64,000 nucleotides of DNA. Origin: Paracoccus rhizosphaerae. GTDB taxonomy: Bacteria; Pseudomonadota; Alphaproteobacteria; Rhodobacterales; Rhodobacteraceae. The notes beneath the pieces are model-generated. The model ran no database searches. It was not told the DNA's origin and worked only from the letters and a program-made list of their open reading frames with translations. Shown here piece after piece: positions 34,159-46,188 of the stretch. Positions within the stretch are counted from its first letter, which is position 1. The number at the start of each line of letters is the position of its first letter. Position numbers and translations under genes: made by a program. The stretch covers positions 50,622 to 114,621 of the forward strand of contig NZ_JAOTBE010000005.1 in assembly GCF_026162645.1 (NCBI RefSeq). The letters run 5' to 3'.

Positions 34159-35388
34159 ATGCGCCGCGTCGTCATCACCGGGCTGGGGATCGTCTCGCCC
34201 ATCGGCAACAACGCCGACGAAGTCACCGAAAGCCTGCGCACGGGCCGGTCCGGCATCGTCTTCGCCCCCGAATATGCCGAACATGGCTTTCGCAGTCAGG
34301 TCCATGGCATGCCGCAGATCAAGCTGGAGGACCACATCGACAAGCGCAACCTGCGCTTCATGGGTCCGGGCGCGGCCTACAACTTCATCGCGATGGAGCA
34401 GGCGATCAAGGACAGCGGACTTGAGGAAGGCGACGTGTCGAACCCGCGCACCGGCCTGATCATGGGATCGGGCGGGCCGTCGACGTCGAACTTCTTCGAG
34501 GCGCACCAGATCGTCATCGAGAAGGGCAGCCCCAAGCGCATGGGGCCGTTCATGGTCACGCGCTGCATGTCGTCGACCAACAGCGCCTGCCTTGCGACGC
34601 CCTTCAAGATCAAGGGGGTGAACTACTCGATCACCTCGGCCTGCGCGACCAGTGCGCATTGCATCGGCAACGGGGTCGAGCAGATCCAGATGGGCAAGCA
34701 GGACATCGTCTTTGCTGGCGGCGGCGAGGAACTGGACTGGACGCTGTCCTGCCTTTTCGACGCCATGGGCGCGATGTCCTCGAAATACAACGACACGCCT
34801 GAAAGCGCCTCGCGACCCTATGACGCGACGCGCGACGGCTTCGTCATCGCCGGCGGCGGCGGCGTCGTCGTGCTGGAGGAACTCGAGCATGCGAAGGCCC
34901 GCGGCGCCAAGATCTATGCCGAGGTGACCGGCTATGGCGCGACCAGCGACGGCTATGACATGGTCGCCCCCTCGGGCGAGGGTGGCGAACGCGCCATGCG
35001 CGTGGCACTCGGGACCCTGCCCGAAGGCCGCAGCGTCAGCTATATCAACGCGCACGGCACCTCGACCCCCGTCGGCGACATGGGCGAGATCAGGGCGATC
35101 CGCCGCATCTTCGGCGAGGGCAGCACCCCACCGGTCAGTTCGACCAAGTCGCTGACCGGGCATTCCCTGGGCGCGACCGGCGTGCACGAGGCGATCTACA
35201 GCCTGCTGATGTTGCAAAATGACTTCATTGCAGCATCCGCAAATGTCACCACTCTGGACCCCGAGATCCAGCCGGGCGAGATTGCGACAAGCCGCGTGGA
35301 CGATGCGGGGCTGGATTCGGTTCTGTCGAACAGCTTCGGCTTCGGGGGCACCAATGCCACGCTGCTGATGTCCCGATACCTGGAATGA
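34159..35388 (+). CDS. fabB: 3-oxoacyl-ACP synthase I
   Basis: A 409-aa ketoacyl-ACP synthase that elongates cis-unsaturated intermediates released by FabA. The catalytic triad is present: Cys in SACATSAHC (about residue 163), His in [11 protein letters not shown] (about 298) and His in [10 protein letters not shown] (about 334). AAGGAGG is 7 bases before the ATG. Second gene of the fabA-fabB-fabI operon. Confidence 0.94.
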   Translation: MRRVVITGLGIVSPIGNNADEVTESLRTGRSGIVFAPEYAEHGFRSQVHGMPQIKLEDHIDKRNLRFMGPGAAYNFIAMEQAIKDSGLEEGDVSNPRTGLIMGSGGPSTSNFFEAHQIVIEKGSPKRMGPFMVTRCMSSTNSACLATPFKIKGVNYSITSACATSAHCIGNGVEQIQMGKQDIVFAGGGEELDWTLSCLFDAMGAMSSKYNDTPESASRPYDATRDGFVIAGGGGVVVLEELEHAKARGAKIYAEVTGYGATSDGYDMVAPSGEGGERAMRVALGTLPEGRSVSYINAHGTSTPVGDMGEIRAIRRIFGEGSTPPVSSTKSLTGHSLGATGVHEAIYSLLMLQNDFIAASANVTTLDPEIQPGEIATSRVDDAGLDSVLSNSFGFGGTNATLLMSRYLE

Positions 35389-35413
35389 CATAAGAAAAAG
35401 CAAGGGGCCGAGC

Positions 35414-36202
35414 ATGGGTGATCTTCTGAAGGGCAAGCGAGGGCTTGTGATGGGGGTCGCCAATGAGCGATCCATCGCATGGGGCATCGCGCGGGCGCTG
35501 GCGGCCGAAGGTGCTGAACTGGCCTACAGCTATCAGGGCGAAGCGTTCGGCAAGCGTGTCGAGCCTCTGGCGGCGTCCGTGGGATCGGACTTCCTGGTCG
35601 ATGTGGACGTGACGGACGATGCGTCCCTTGACGCGGCTTTCGAAGCCATCGGCCAGCGGTGGGGGAAGCTGGACTTCCTGATCCACGCTGTCGCGTTCTC
35701 CAACAAGGACGAACTGACCGGCCGCTTCATGAACACCAGCCGCGCGAACTTCAAGCGCAGCCTTGAGATCAGCTGCTATTCCCTGATCGAGGTCGCCCGC
35801 CGCGCCCATCCGATGATGTCGGACGGCGGATCGATCATCACCCTGACCTATGGCGGTTCGAACCGGGTGACACCCTTCTACAACGTCATGGGCGTGGCCA
35901 AGGCCGCGCTGGAGAGCAGCGTGCGCTATTTGGCGAACGATCTGGGCCCGGACGGCATCCGCGTGAACGCAATCAGCCCAGGCCCTATGAAGACGCTGGC
36001 CGGGGCCGCCATCGGGGGCGCCCGCCGGACCTTCCGCCACACCGAGGCGAATGCCCCCTTGCGCGCCAATGCCACGCTTGAGGCAATTGGTGGCACGGCG
36101 GTCTGGCTGCTGTCCGACTGGGGCGCCTGCACCACCGGAGAGATCGTGACGGTGGATGGCGGCTATCACGTGCTGGGCATGCCGCAGAGCGAGAATCTCT
36201 AG
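35414..36202 (+). CDS. fabI: Enoyl-ACP reductase (NADH), FabI type
   Basis: A 262-aa SDR-like reductase that saturates trans-2-enoyl-ACP, completing each elongation cycle. The FabI cofactor block GVANERSIAWGIARALAAEGA starts at residue 15, and the Tyr-x6-Lys active site is in YNVMGVAKAALE. The SQ...PMKTLA loop after it is typical of the substrate-binding lid. The start is 25 bases after fabB; the operon appears to end here. Confidence 0.93.
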   Translation: MGDLLKGKRGLVMGVANERSIAWGIARALAAEGAELAYSYQGEAFGKRVEPLAASVGSDFLVDVDVTDDASLDAAFEAIGQRWGKLDFLIHAVAFSNKDELTGRFMNTSRANFKRSLEISCYSLIEVARRAHPMMSDGGSIITLTYGGSNRVTPFYNVMGVAKAALESSVRYLANDLGPDGIRVNAISPGPMKTLAGAAIGGARRTFRHTEANAPLRANATLEAIGGTAVWLLSDWGACTTGEIVTVDGGYHVLGMPQSENL

Positions 36203-36271
36203 GAAACTGCCGCCTGATCGACCGCCGTGGCCGGACGTTCGGGTTTTCGTGCAAAGAAGAAGGTCCGCTGC

Positions 36272-37102
36272 ATGACGCATTTCGTGACGAAGGACGGGGC
36301 GCGGATCGCATTTTCGGATCAGGGTACCGGGCTGCCTGTGCTGTGCCTGGCCGGGCTGACGCGGACGATGGCGGATTTCGACTATGTGGCCCCGCACCTG
36401 ACGGACATCCGGATGATCCGCATGGATTATCGCGGGCGGGGCGGGTCAGACTGGACCGGCGCCGCGTCCTATACCGTCCCGTGCGAAGCGCGGGACGCGG
36501 TCGAGCTTCTGGATCATCTGGGTATTGCAAAGGCGGCGATCCTGGGCACCTCGCGCGGCGGGCTGATCAGCCTGTTCCTGGCGGCCACTGCGCATGATCG
36601 CCTGCTGGGCCTTTGCCTGAACGATGTCGGCCCCGAGATCGAGCATGCTGGGTTGGAGCGGATCTTCGACTATGTCGGCCGGAACCCAGCATCTGCGACG
36701 CACGAAGCGCTGGCGGCGCGGCTTCCGGCGGCGATGACGGGCTTTGACGATGTCCCCGAGGGCCGCTGGCTGGAAGATGCGCGGCGTCACTATCACCAGA
36801 CAGCCGAAGGCCTGCGCATCAACTATGATCCGACGCTGCGCGAAGCGTTCCTGGCCGCCTTCGAAGGCGAGCCCGCGGATCTGTGGCCATTGTGGCAGGC
36901 GACGGGCGATCTGCCTGTGGCGCTGATCAGGGGCGCCAACAGCGACCTTCTGTCCCCGGCGGTCGCCGACCGGATGCAGCAGATTCGGCCCGACTTGATC
37001 AGGGCTGACGTTCCCGGTCGCGCCCATGTGCCCTGGCTGGACGAACCCCAATCGCTTGAGGTTCTCTCGCGGTGGCTTTCTGCCTGCCGGGCCGGGGGCT
37101 GA
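36272..37102 (+). CDS. Alpha/beta hydrolase
   Basis: A 276-aa serine hydrolase of the alpha/beta fold. Nucleophile elbow GTSRGG (Ser near residue 93), oxyanion region LAGLTRT, probable acid in ALIRGANSDLLSP and catalytic His in PGRAHVPWLDEP. GAAGGTCCGCTGC precedes the ATG. It is 69 bases after fabI on the same strand, convergent with the phosphate transporter gene. Substrate not visible; esterase or dienelactone-type chemistry are possibilities. Confidence 0.85.
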   Translation: MTHFVTKDGARIAFSDQGTGLPVLCLAGLTRTMADFDYVAPHLTDIRMIRMDYRGRGGSDWTGAASYTVPCEARDAVELLDHLGIAKAAILGTSRGGLISLFLAATAHDRLLGLCLNDVGPEIEHAGLERIFDYVGRNPASATHEALAARLPAAMTGFDDVPEGRWLEDARRHYHQTAEGLRINYDPTLREAFLAAFEGEPADLWPLWQATGDLPVALIRGANSDLLSPAVADRMQQIRPDLIRADVPGRAHVPWLDEPQSLEVLSRWLSACRAGG

Positions 37103-37111
37103 GGGAAAGGC

Positions 37112-38596
37112 TCAGCCGCCGATGCTGCTGAGCACCCAGAACAGCACTGCCGAGAGCGCGGCGGCGGCGGGGACGGTGACGACCCAGGCTGCGGCGATGG
37201 TCAGCACATGCGAGCGGCGCACCAGCTTGCGACGGCGCCGCTCCTCGGCCGCCAGGCGCGGACGTTCGGGTGCGGCCCCGATCGTGGCGCGCAGGCGCCG
37301 CTCGGCGTCCCACTCGCGGAAGAAGCCGACGCCGAAGATCGCGCCGACGGCGATATGGGTCGAGCTGACCGGCAGCCCCAGCCAGCTGGCCACGATCACC
37401 GTCAGCGCCGCCGACAGCGACACGCAATAGGCCCGCATCGGGTTCAGCTTGGTGATCTGGCTGCCGACCATGCGGATCAGCTTGGGGCCGAAGAGGAACA
37501 GGCCGAAGGACAGGCCGAAGGCGCCGATCAGCATGACCCAGAGGGGAATCGACACCGCCTCGGTCACGCTGCCCGATGCCGAGGCCTGGACGATGGCCGC
37601 CAGCGGCCCGACGGCGTTCGCGACGTCGTTGGCGCCATGAGCGAAGCTGAGCAGCGCCGCCGAGACGACCAGCGGGATGCCGAACAGGACCTTCAGCGAC
37701 TTGTTACGGTTTTCCAGCCCGCGCGACTGGCGGCGGATCACCGGGATGCAGATCAACCAGGTCGCAAGGCCGGTCACTGCGCCCAGCACCAGCGCACTGC
37801 CGAACGACACGTCGATCAGTTTGCTGAGCCCTTTGAGGGCCAGATAGGCCGCAAAGGCGCCTGCCATGATTCCGATCAGGACCGGCACCCAAATACGTGC
37901 GGCGGCGATCTTGTCGTCGCGATAGATGATCCACGACTTGATGAACCACAGGAAGCCCGCCGCGATCAGCCCGCCCAGAAGGGGCGAGACCACCCAGCTT
38001 GCCGCGATTGTCGCCATCGTGGGCCAGCTGACCGCGCCAAAACCCGCCGCCGCGATGCCCGCGCCCATCACGCCGCCCACGACCGAATGCGTCGTCGATA
38101 CGGGCGCTCCGATCCAGGTCGCGAGGTTCACCCATAGCGCCGACGACAGAAGCGCCGCCATCATCGCCCAGACGAAAATCGACTGCGTGCCGATGCTTTC
38201 AGGTGCAATGATGCCCCGAGAGATGGTGCCAACGACATCGCCGCCTGCGATCAGGGCGCCCGCGGTCTCGAACACGGCGGCGATGGCGATGGCGCCGCTC
38301 ATGGTCAGGGCATTGGCGCCGACGGCCGGCCCCATGTTGTTGGCCACGTCGTTGGCGCCGATGTTCAGCGCCATGTAGGCGCCGATGACCGCCGCCATGA
38401 CGACGACCAGCGTGTTGCTTGTCTGGCCGAAGGCCAGCATTGCGCCCAGCCCCGCCAGCAGCACGAAGGCCAACGCCACCCCCGGCGCGACAAGGCCGCG
38501 CGACAGGGCGACGCCGGCCCGTTCAAGCTGGGAGAACCGTCCCAGGTCGCGGTCCAGCGTTTCAAGGTGGCGGGTCTCTAGGTCGTTCTGGGCCAT
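37112..38596 (-). CDS. PiT-family inorganic phosphate transporter
   Basis: A 494-aa inner-membrane symporter with about ten transmembrane helices. The two inverted PiT signature repeats are present: GANDVANNMGPAVGANALTM (about residue 95) and GANDVANAVGPLAA (about 336). Two ATG codons are adjacent; GAGG is 2 bases before the first and 5 before the second, so the second is chosen. It uses the proton or sodium gradient to take up metal-phosphate. Convergent with the hydrolase; no regulator nearby. Confidence 0.9.
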   Translation of the reverse strand: MAQNDLETRHLETLDRDLGRFSQLERAGVALSRGLVAPGVALAFVLLAGLGAMLAFGQTSNTLVVVMAAVIGAYMALNIGANDVANNMGPAVGANALTMSGAIAIAAVFETAGALIAGGDVVGTISRGIIAPESIGTQSIFVWAMMAALLSSALWVNLATWIGAPVSTTHSVVGGVMGAGIAAAGFGAVSWPTMATIAASWVVSPLLGGLIAAGFLWFIKSWIIYRDDKIAAARIWVPVLIGIMAGAFAAYLALKGLSKLIDVSFGSALVLGAVTGLATWLICIPVIRRQSRGLENRNKSLKVLFGIPLVVSAALLSFAHGANDVANAVGPLAAIVQASASGSVTEAVSIPLWVMLIGAFGLSFGLFLFGPKLIRMVGSQITKLNPMRAYCVSLSAALTVIVASWLGLPVSSTHIAVGAIFGVGFFREWDAERRLRATIGAAPERPRLAAEERRRRKLVRRSHVLTIAAAWVVTVPAAAALSAVLFWVLSSIGG

Positions 38597-38795
38597 CATG
38601 TCCTCATGCTCGGGCCAAGGCTGCCTATGCAGAAACGGGCCGCGCTTCAAGCCGGACCGGACGTTACCAAGAGCAACGCCGAGCAGAGGAATGGTTTCCC
38701 TGCGCGCCCAAGTTTAGGCACCGCAGGTCAGGCGGCCGGTCGCCGCGGCCGCAGGAGTGCTTCGGGACAGGCCCTGCCCCGAAGCGGAAGCCCGA

Positions 38796-39731
38796 TCAGT
38801 AAGGGCTGTCTTCAAAGTAGTAGTTTTCGGCGTTCTCGGGCGTAATCAGCTCGGACGCGATGATGAATTCGCCGCTGACCGGCGCACCCGAGGTCAGGCC
38901 CAAAGCCGTCATCTCGATCGCGGTCGAGATCATTGCCGGCGGATAGGTGACGTTGACCGGCACTGTCGGATCGCTGTTGCGGATGCGATCGACCATCTCC
39001 TTCATGCCGGCGCCGCCCACGACGAACATCTCGTCGGTGCGTCCCGCCTGATCGATGGCCGCCAGCGCGCCCACGGCCATGTCGTCGTCGGCAGCCCAGA
39101 CCGCGTCGATGTCAGGGAAGCGCGACAGCCAGTCCTGCATCAGGTTGAAGGCGGTGTCGCGATTCCAGTTGCCGTGATCCATGGCCAGAACCTCGATGCC
39201 GGACCCCTCGATGGCGGATTCGAAGCCTGCGACGCGCTCGTTGTCGACGGTCGAGGCGATGCCGCGCATGACCACCACCTTGGCGCCCTCGTCCAGCGTC
39301 TCGGCGAAATACTCGCCGGCGGTGCGGCCGAAGCTGTCATTGTCGCCGGCCACGTAGAGATCCTCGATCCCCTCCTGCGTCAGGCCGCGATCGACGACCG
39401 TGACCCACACGCCGCTGTCGGCGATGCGCTGGATCGGGCCGGTCAGCGGCTCGGATTCGAAGGGCAGCACGACCAAGGCGTCGATGTTGCGGGTGGCGAC
39501 CATGTCCTCGAGGTCCGAAACCTGCTGGCCGGGGTCCGAGGTCGTCGTCAGCACGAATTCAAGGTCGGGATTCGCCTCGGACAGACGCTCGACCGTGCGC
39601 TCGGCGTGATAGTTCAGCGCACCGGCCCAGCCATGCGTCGCGGCCGGGATCGATATGCCGATGGTTTCCGACAGCGCGGGAACGGCCGTCATGCCGATCA
39701 GCGCAGTCGTGGCGATCAAGGTCTTTCTCAT
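38796..39731 (-). CDS. Periplasmic sugar-binding protein of ABC importer
   Basis: A 311-aa RbsB-type substrate-binding protein. A signal peptide (RKTLIATTALIGMTAVPALS) is followed by two-lobe repeats IGISIPAATHGWAGALNYH and later DAVWAADDDMAVGALAAI, which suit monosaccharide binding. AGGAG is 8 bases before the ATG at 39731. It is the last gene of the five-gene minus-strand operon, although binding proteins usually come first. Sugar identity is not visible; ribose, xylose, allose and inositol are all possible. Confidence 0.9.
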   Translation of the reverse strand: MRKTLIATTALIGMTAVPALSETIGISIPAATHGWAGALNYHAERTVERLSEANPDLEFVLTTTSDPGQQVSDLEDMVATRNIDALVVLPFESEPLTGPIQRIADSGVWVTVVDRGLTQEGIEDLYVAGDNDSFGRTAGEYFAETLDEGAKVVVMRGIASTVDNERVAGFESAIEGSGIEVLAMDHGNWNRDTAFNLMQDWLSRFPDIDAVWAADDDMAVGALAAIDQAGRTDEMFVVGGAGMKEMVDRIRNSDPTVPVNVTYPPAMISTAIEMTALGLTSGAPVSGEFIIASELITPENAENYYFEDSPY

Positions 39732-39758
39732 GGTGGTTGCTCCTCCCACTGGTGAAAA

Positions 39759-40750
39759 TCAGCGTGCCGTGCCGGTGTTCCTCTGCAGCACGACCGCAAG
39801 GATGATGACGACGCCCTGGATGGCGCCGTTCAGGTAAGGGCTGACGAAGTCCGTCAGGTTCAGCAGGTTGCCGATCAGCGACAGGATCAGCACGCCGACG
39901 ACCGTGCCCCAAACCCGGCCGAAGCCGCCTTTCAGCAATGTGCCACCGATAATGACAGCCGCAATCGCCTCAAGCTCCCACAGAAGGCCAGTGGTGGCCG
40001 AGGCCGATCCAAGGCGCGGGACGTACATGACCACCGCGATGCCGACCAGCAGGCCCAGCATGACATAGGTCATCAGCCGCACCCGCAGCACCGCGACGGA
40101 GGAATAGCGGGCCACCTTTTCGTTGGACCCGATCGCCGCGCAATGCCGGCCGAAGGCGGTGTGGCGCATCACGATCTCGCCCAGGATGGCCAGGGCAGCA
40201 AAGACGATGATTGGCCAGCTGATGCCCATGATGCCGCCGTAATAGACGGGGCGGTACATCTCGCGCATCTCGTAACCCAGTGACAGCGTGCCGCCGTCTG
40301 CCAGCCAGGTTACAAGGCTGCGATAGATGCCCATCGTGCCAAGCGTCAGGATAAAGGCCTCGATCCCGGCGCGCGTGATGAGGATGCCGTTGATGAAGCC
40401 CGCCGCCAGCCCCGCGAACAGCGCCAGCGCGATGCCGATCAGGATGACAGGCAGCCCGCCCCCCATGCTTTCGGTCAGCAGGTTCATGACCAAAATCATC
40501 AGGCCCGCCACGAAGGCCGCCATCGAGCCCACCGACAGGTCCAGCCCGCCCGAGGTTATGACGAAGGTCATGCCGATGGCGATGATGCCGATGAACGCGG
40601 ATCGCGCCAGCACGTTGGTGACATTGGCAAAGCTGAGGAAGTTCGGGTTCATCGCGATGCCGATCAGCACCAGCACGACCAGCGCCACGACCGGGGCGAT
40701 GACCGCCAAGTTTACCTTGGGGCGGCGGGTCTGTCGAAGGGTTGCCGTGT

Positions 40751-40754
<4 letters not shown>
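39759..40754 (-). CDS. Sugar ABC transporter permease
   Basis: A 331-aa RbsC-type membrane protein with about nine to ten helices. The ITSGGLDLSVGSMAAFVAG motif at about residue 68 and the cytoplasmic loop RHTAFGRHCAAIGSNEKVARYSSVAV (EAA-like contact to the ATPase) are characteristic. It overlaps the ATPase gene by 4 bases and lies 27 bases before the binding-protein gene. It works as a dimer or with itself in a RbsA-RbsC2-RbsB type complex. Confidence 0.92.
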
Positions 40755-42249
<1,495 letters not shown>

Positions 42250-42253
<4 letters not shown>

Positions 42254-43362
42254 GCCATCACCTCGACCCAGGCCGCATCGGCAGCGTTCGACCGAACGCA
42301 GGCGTCGATGAAATGCAGTCCCTCCAGCCCGTCGTCGATGCCCGGCAGGGTATCGGGGATGCGCCCGGTGCGGATCGCCTCGGCCGCCTCGGAATAGAGG
42401 TTCGCGAAACCCTCCAGATAGCCTTCGGGATGGCCCGGCGGCACGCGGCTATGGCCAGCGACCGTGCCGGGGCCGCCACGGCGCAGCTTCTGGGTCGGCT
42501 GGCCGAAGGGCGTGAACCACAGTGTCTCGGGCGCCTCGTGCTGCCATTCCAGCCCGCCCTTGTCGCCATAGACCCGCAGCTTCAGGCCGTTCTCGGTCCC
42601 CGGCGCGACCTGCGACGCCCAAAGCATCCCCTTGGCGCCATCGGCATAGCGCATCAGGATATGGGCGTTGTCGTCCAGCCGGCGCCCCGGAACGAAGCTG
42701 GACAGATCGGCCGCCAGCCGTTCGGGGCGCAGGCCGGTGGCGAAACGGGCCAGCTGGAACGCATGCGTGCCGATATCGCCGATCGCGCCCCCTGCCCCGG
42801 CCTTTGCGGGATCGCCGCGCCACGATGCCTGCTTGCTGTCGCTGTCCTCGGTCAGCCAGTCCTGAGCGTATTCGACCTGCACCAGGCGCAATGCGCCCAG
42901 ATCGCCGCGCGCGATCATCGAGCGGGCCTGCCGGATCATCGGATAAGCCGAATAGTTGTGGGTCAGCACGAACATCGCGTTTGACGAACGCGCGATCGCG
43001 GCAAGCTCTTGCGCCTCTTCCAGTGTCGCGGTCATCGGCTTGTCGCAGATGACGTGGATGCCCTGCGCCAGGAAGGCGCGCGCCACCGGGAAATGCAGGT
43101 GGTTCGGTGTGCAGACCGACACGGCCTGGATGCCGTCGTCACGACCGGCTTCGGCGCGGGCCATTTCCTCGAAATCGGTAAAGCTCCGCGCGATGCCCGC
43201 ATCGGCCGCGCTGGCCGCCGCACGGTCGGGATCGGATGACAGAGCGCCCGCCACAAGCTCGAACTGGCCGTCGAGACGCGAGGCGATCCGGTGCACGTTG
43301 CCGATCATGGCCCCGGCCCCGCCGCCGACCATGCCAAGGCGGATGGGAACGTGGCGGCTCAT
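42250..43362 (-). CDS. Gfo/Idh/MocA-family sugar dehydrogenase
   Basis: A 370-aa NAD(P)-dependent oxidoreductase. Rossmann motif [16 protein letters not shown] at residue 9, and the conserved [12 protein letters not shown] (DKP variant of EKP). The second-domain block [17 protein letters not shown] carries the catalytic-region residues. It sits between the transporter ATPase and a sugar isomerase-like gene, so it probably oxidises the imported sugar or cyclitol. Operon position and 4-base overlaps support co-regulation by the LacI protein. Confidence 0.88.
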
Positions 43363-44417
43363 CGGTCCAGCCCCAGCATCCGGCGGTTCGCAGCCATGTC
43401 GGCCCCGCCATTGGCGAAGTCGTCGAAGGCGCGGTCGGTCACCCGGATGATATGGTCACGCACGAAGGCCGCGCCTTCGCGTGCGCCATCTTCGGGGTGC
43501 TTCAACGCGCATTCCCATTCGACCACCGCCCAGCCGTCGAAGCCGATGGCCGTCAGCTTCGAAAAGATGGCACTGAAATCAACCTGCCCGTCGCCGGGGC
43601 TGCGGAACCGGCCGGCGCGGTCGACCCAGCCCTGATAGCCGCCATAGACGCCCTGCCGGCCGGTCGGATTGAACTCGGCATCCTTGACGTGGAACATGCC
43701 AATCCGGTCGGCATAGATGTCGATGTTCTGCAGATAATCCAGTTGCTGCAGCAGGTAGTGCGACGGATCATAGAGCATCTTCGCCCGCGGATGCTGGTTC
43801 ACGCGGTCCAGGAACATCTCGAAGCTGACACCGTCGTGCAGGTCCTCTCCGGGGTGGATCTCGAAGCAGATATCGACGCCGCGGCTGTCGGCATGATCCA
43901 GGATGGGACGCCAGCGGGCGGCAAGTTCGTCGAAGGCGGCCTCAATCAGACCTTCGGGACGCTGCGGCCAAGGATAGACATAGGGCCAGGCCAGCGCGCC
44001 AGAGAACGCCGCCACCCGGTCCAGTCCCAGCATCGCGGACGTGTCGATGGTTTTCTTGACCTGATCCACCGCCCAGGCCTGCCGCGCCGCCGGATTGCCA
44101 CGAACGGCCTCTGGTGCGAAGCCGTCGAATGCGGCGTCGAAGGCCGGGTGCACCGCCACCAACTGCCCCTGGATATGGGCAGACAGCTCGGTGATGCAGA
44201 CGCCGTGCTCGGCAGCCTGGCCGGCAAGTTCGTCGCAATAGTCGCGCGACGTGGCAGCCCGGCCCAAGTCCACCAGCGCATCCGCCCCGGAAGGCACTTG
44301 CACCCCCAGATAGCCGCATCCGGCCGCCCATTCGGTGATCGCGCCGAAGCTGTCGAACGGCGCCGACGTGCCGACGAACTGGGCCAGAAACAGCCCTGGG
44401 CCCTTGATGGTCTTCAT
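43359..44417 (-). CDS. Sugar phosphate isomerase/epimerase (AP endonuclease 2 fold)
   Basis: A 352-aa TIM-barrel protein. Metal ligands and catalytic residues are visible as [33 protein letters not shown] and VVEWECALK, the usual Glu-Asp-His-Glu set. GGAGGAAGC precedes the ATG at 44417; the longer open frame is not conserved in character. First gene of the operon and divergent from the LacI regulator. Partner of the Gfo/Idh enzyme in converting the imported sugar; relatives include IolE, IolI and xylose-isomerase-like enzymes. Confidence 0.87.
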   Translation of the reverse strand: MKTIKGPGLFLAQFVGTSAPFDSFGAITEWAAGCGYLGVQVPSGADALVDLGRAATSRDYCDELAGQAAEHGVCITELSAHIQGQLVAVHPAFDAAFDGFAPEAVRGNPAARQAWAVDQVKKTIDTSAMLGLDRVAAFSGALAWPYVYPWPQRPEGLIEAAFDELAARWRPILDHADSRGVDICFEIHPGEDLHDGVSFEMFLDRVNQHPRAKMLYDPSHYLLQQLDYLQNIDIYADRIGMFHVKDAEFNPTGRQGVYGGYQGWVDRAGRFRSPGDGQVDFSAIFSKLTAIGFDGWAVVEWECALKHPEDGAREGAAFVRDHIIRVTDRAFDDFANGGADMAANRRMLGLDR

Positions 44418-44445
44418 GCTTCCTCCCGAAACCAACACCGTCTAT

Positions 44446-44492
44446 GTAATCGGTTTCAAGCAGAAGCTGTCACAAGCCGATCCGGTTTACAA
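44446..44492. promoter_or_regulatory. Two candidate LacI-type operators
   Basis: AATCGGTT (44448-44455) and ATCCGGTT (44480-44487) are near-palindromes centred on CG, spaced 32 bases, similar to the AACCGGTT half-palindrome typical of LacI/GalR sites. They lie between the divergent LacI and sugar-operon genes. Confidence 0.45.
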
Positions 44493-44540
44493 CAGCAATT
44501 TTTTGGCTAAAGCCTGTCACTGTCCCGCAACGAGAATGCC

Positions 44541-45572
44541 GTGCCCCAGTCCCTGCGCCCGCCCCGCATCCGCGACGTAGCCCAACTGGCTGGCGTGTCA
44601 GTTGCAACGGTCAGCCGCGCCATTTCGAACCCGTCCATTGTGTCCGAGACGACGCGCAAGGCCGTCGAAGAGGCCATCGCTCAGACCGGCTATACACTGA
44701 ACTTCACGGCGCGGAACCTGCGGCAGATGCAGGTCGGTGCGGTCCTCGCGCTTGTGCCGAAGCTTTCCAACCCGTTCTTTGCACAGATTCTTTCAGGCAT
44801 CTCGGGAGTATTGCGGACGCGCGACCTCAGCCTGCTGGTGCTGGACACCACCGCCGTGGCCGACCAGCCGGCCCTGAAGGTGCTGGGCCCCTATCTGAAC
44901 CGGTCGCGGTCGGACGGCGTGATCGTCCTGGACGGCGGGCTGGACCCGAAGCTCTTTGCCGAACCGGGCTGCCCGCCGCTGGTGCAGGCCTGCGAATGGA
45001 TCGAGGGGCTCTCCGCGCCGCGGGTCCTGGCCGACAATGTCGAGGGCGGTCGGCTGGCCGCGCGCCACCTGGCAGGCCTCGGGCACCGGCGGATCATGCA
45101 CGTGACCGGGCCGGCCGGAAACTCGCTGACGGTCTCGCGCCGGCAGGGCTTTGCGTCCGGACTGGCCGAGGCCGGGCTGCCCGATGCCGCCCACCGGGTC
45201 GAGGGAGACTTCACCGCACGTTCCGGTCTTGCGGCCGCCGAACGCCTGCTGGCGCTGCCGGACAGACCGACCGCCGTCTTCTGCGACAACGACGAGATGG
45301 CGATCGGCCTGATGAACGGGCTGGTGACCGCAGGCCTGCGCCTGCCCCAGGACATTTCGGTCATGGGCTTCGACAATATCGAGATGTCGGCTTTCTGCCT
45401 TCCCGGCCTGACCACCATCCGCCAGTACCGCGCGCGACTTGGCCAGCGCGCGGCCGAACTGCTGCTGGCGCGCATGGCGGGCGAGGAAATCACCGACAGC
45501 ACCACCCTCGGCGTGGACCTCCTGATCCGCGGCAGCACCGGCCCGGCGCCGGAGGTCCTGCGGAAAACGTGA
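44541..45572 (+). CDS. LacI-family regulator of the sugar operon
   Basis: A 343-aa repressor. The N-terminal helix-turn-helix IRDVAQLAGVSVATVSRAISN (about residues 9-29) is followed by the hinge helix and a periplasmic-binding-like sensor domain. The DNEMAIGLMNGL and SVMGFDNIEMSAF segments are typical LacI core motifs. Start is GTG at 44541; the ATG just before it (44536) is out of frame. Divergent from the sugar operon, it probably represses that operon until the sugar or a metabolite binds. Confidence 0.9.
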   Translation: MPQSLRPPRIRDVAQLAGVSVATVSRAISNPSIVSETTRKAVEEAIAQTGYTLNFTARNLRQMQVGAVLALVPKLSNPFFAQILSGISGVLRTRDLSLLVLDTTAVADQPALKVLGPYLNRSRSDGVIVLDGGLDPKLFAEPGCPPLVQACEWIEGLSAPRVLADNVEGGRLAARHLAGLGHRRIMHVTGPAGNSLTVSRRQGFASGLAEAGLPDAAHRVEGDFTARSGLAAAERLLALPDRPTAVFCDNDEMAIGLMNGLVTAGLRLPQDISVMGFDNIEMSAFCLPGLTTIRQYRARLGQRAAELLLARMAGEEITDSTTLGVDLLIRGSTGPAPEVLRKT

Positions 45573-45645
45573 CTTGTGGCCCCTGTGCTGGTTTTTTAAT
45601 GTCCGGCCAACGGCAGGTGCGTTTTCCTGCCCCAACAGGATGCAT

Positions 45646-46188
45646 ATGCCCCAGGTCGAATTGCCCGAAGCCCTGCGCGATCAAATCGGTCGCTCGACCA
45701 TCGCGTTGTCCCTGGCCACCGCCGAGGATGCCGACATGCCGCTGTGCCTGGCGAATTCCGCCTTCTGCAGCCTGACCGGCTATGATGCGAAGGAGGTTCG
45801 GGGCCGCAATTGCCGGTTCCTGCAAACCCCTGACACTCCTCCTGAACAGGTGCGCGCCATGTCGCAGTTCCTGCATTCGGACGACCAGGACGACGGCCGC
45901 TTCCCGGTGCTGAACCGGACGCGGCAGGGCCGGATGTTCACCAATCTCGTGTTCATGTCGAAGCTGCGTGGGCTTGACGGGCGCGTCCGCTTCATCATCG
46001 CGTCGCAGTTCGACATCAGCGCGGCGGACCGGGCGGCGACGCAGCCCGCCCACAGCGGCAGGCTGGCCCGAAACGTCAGCGACCTGCGCGTGGCGGCGGC
46101 GCAGTTCGGCTTGATCATGACGGATTCTTCGGCGCTTCTGGCCCGATCGATCAGCACCTTGGCGCGGATCACTGTGCGCGATGAATGA
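45646..46188 (+). CDS. Short LOV-domain blue-light photoreceptor
   Basis: A 180-aa protein. The LOV core (about residues 15-125) has the flavin-adduct motif GRNCRFLQ with Cys56, two flavin-contacting Asn (LNRTRQG and FTNL) and the Gln of IASQFDIS, so it should be photochemically active. The C-terminal helical tail (about 135-180) has no kinase or HTH domain. AGG at 6 bases favours the second ATG (45646). It overlaps the next gene by 8 bases, so the pair is translated together. Signal probably passes to the adjacent kinase. No FMN biosynthesis gene is nearby. Confidence 0.88.
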   Translation: MPQVELPEALRDQIGRSTIALSLATAEDADMPLCLANSAFCSLTGYDAKEVRGRNCRFLQTPDTPPEQVRAMSQFLHSDDQDDGRFPVLNRTRQGRMFTNLVFMSKLRGLDGRVRFIIASQFDISAADRAATQPAHSGRLARNVSDLRVAAAQFGLIMTDSSALLARSISTLARITVRDE

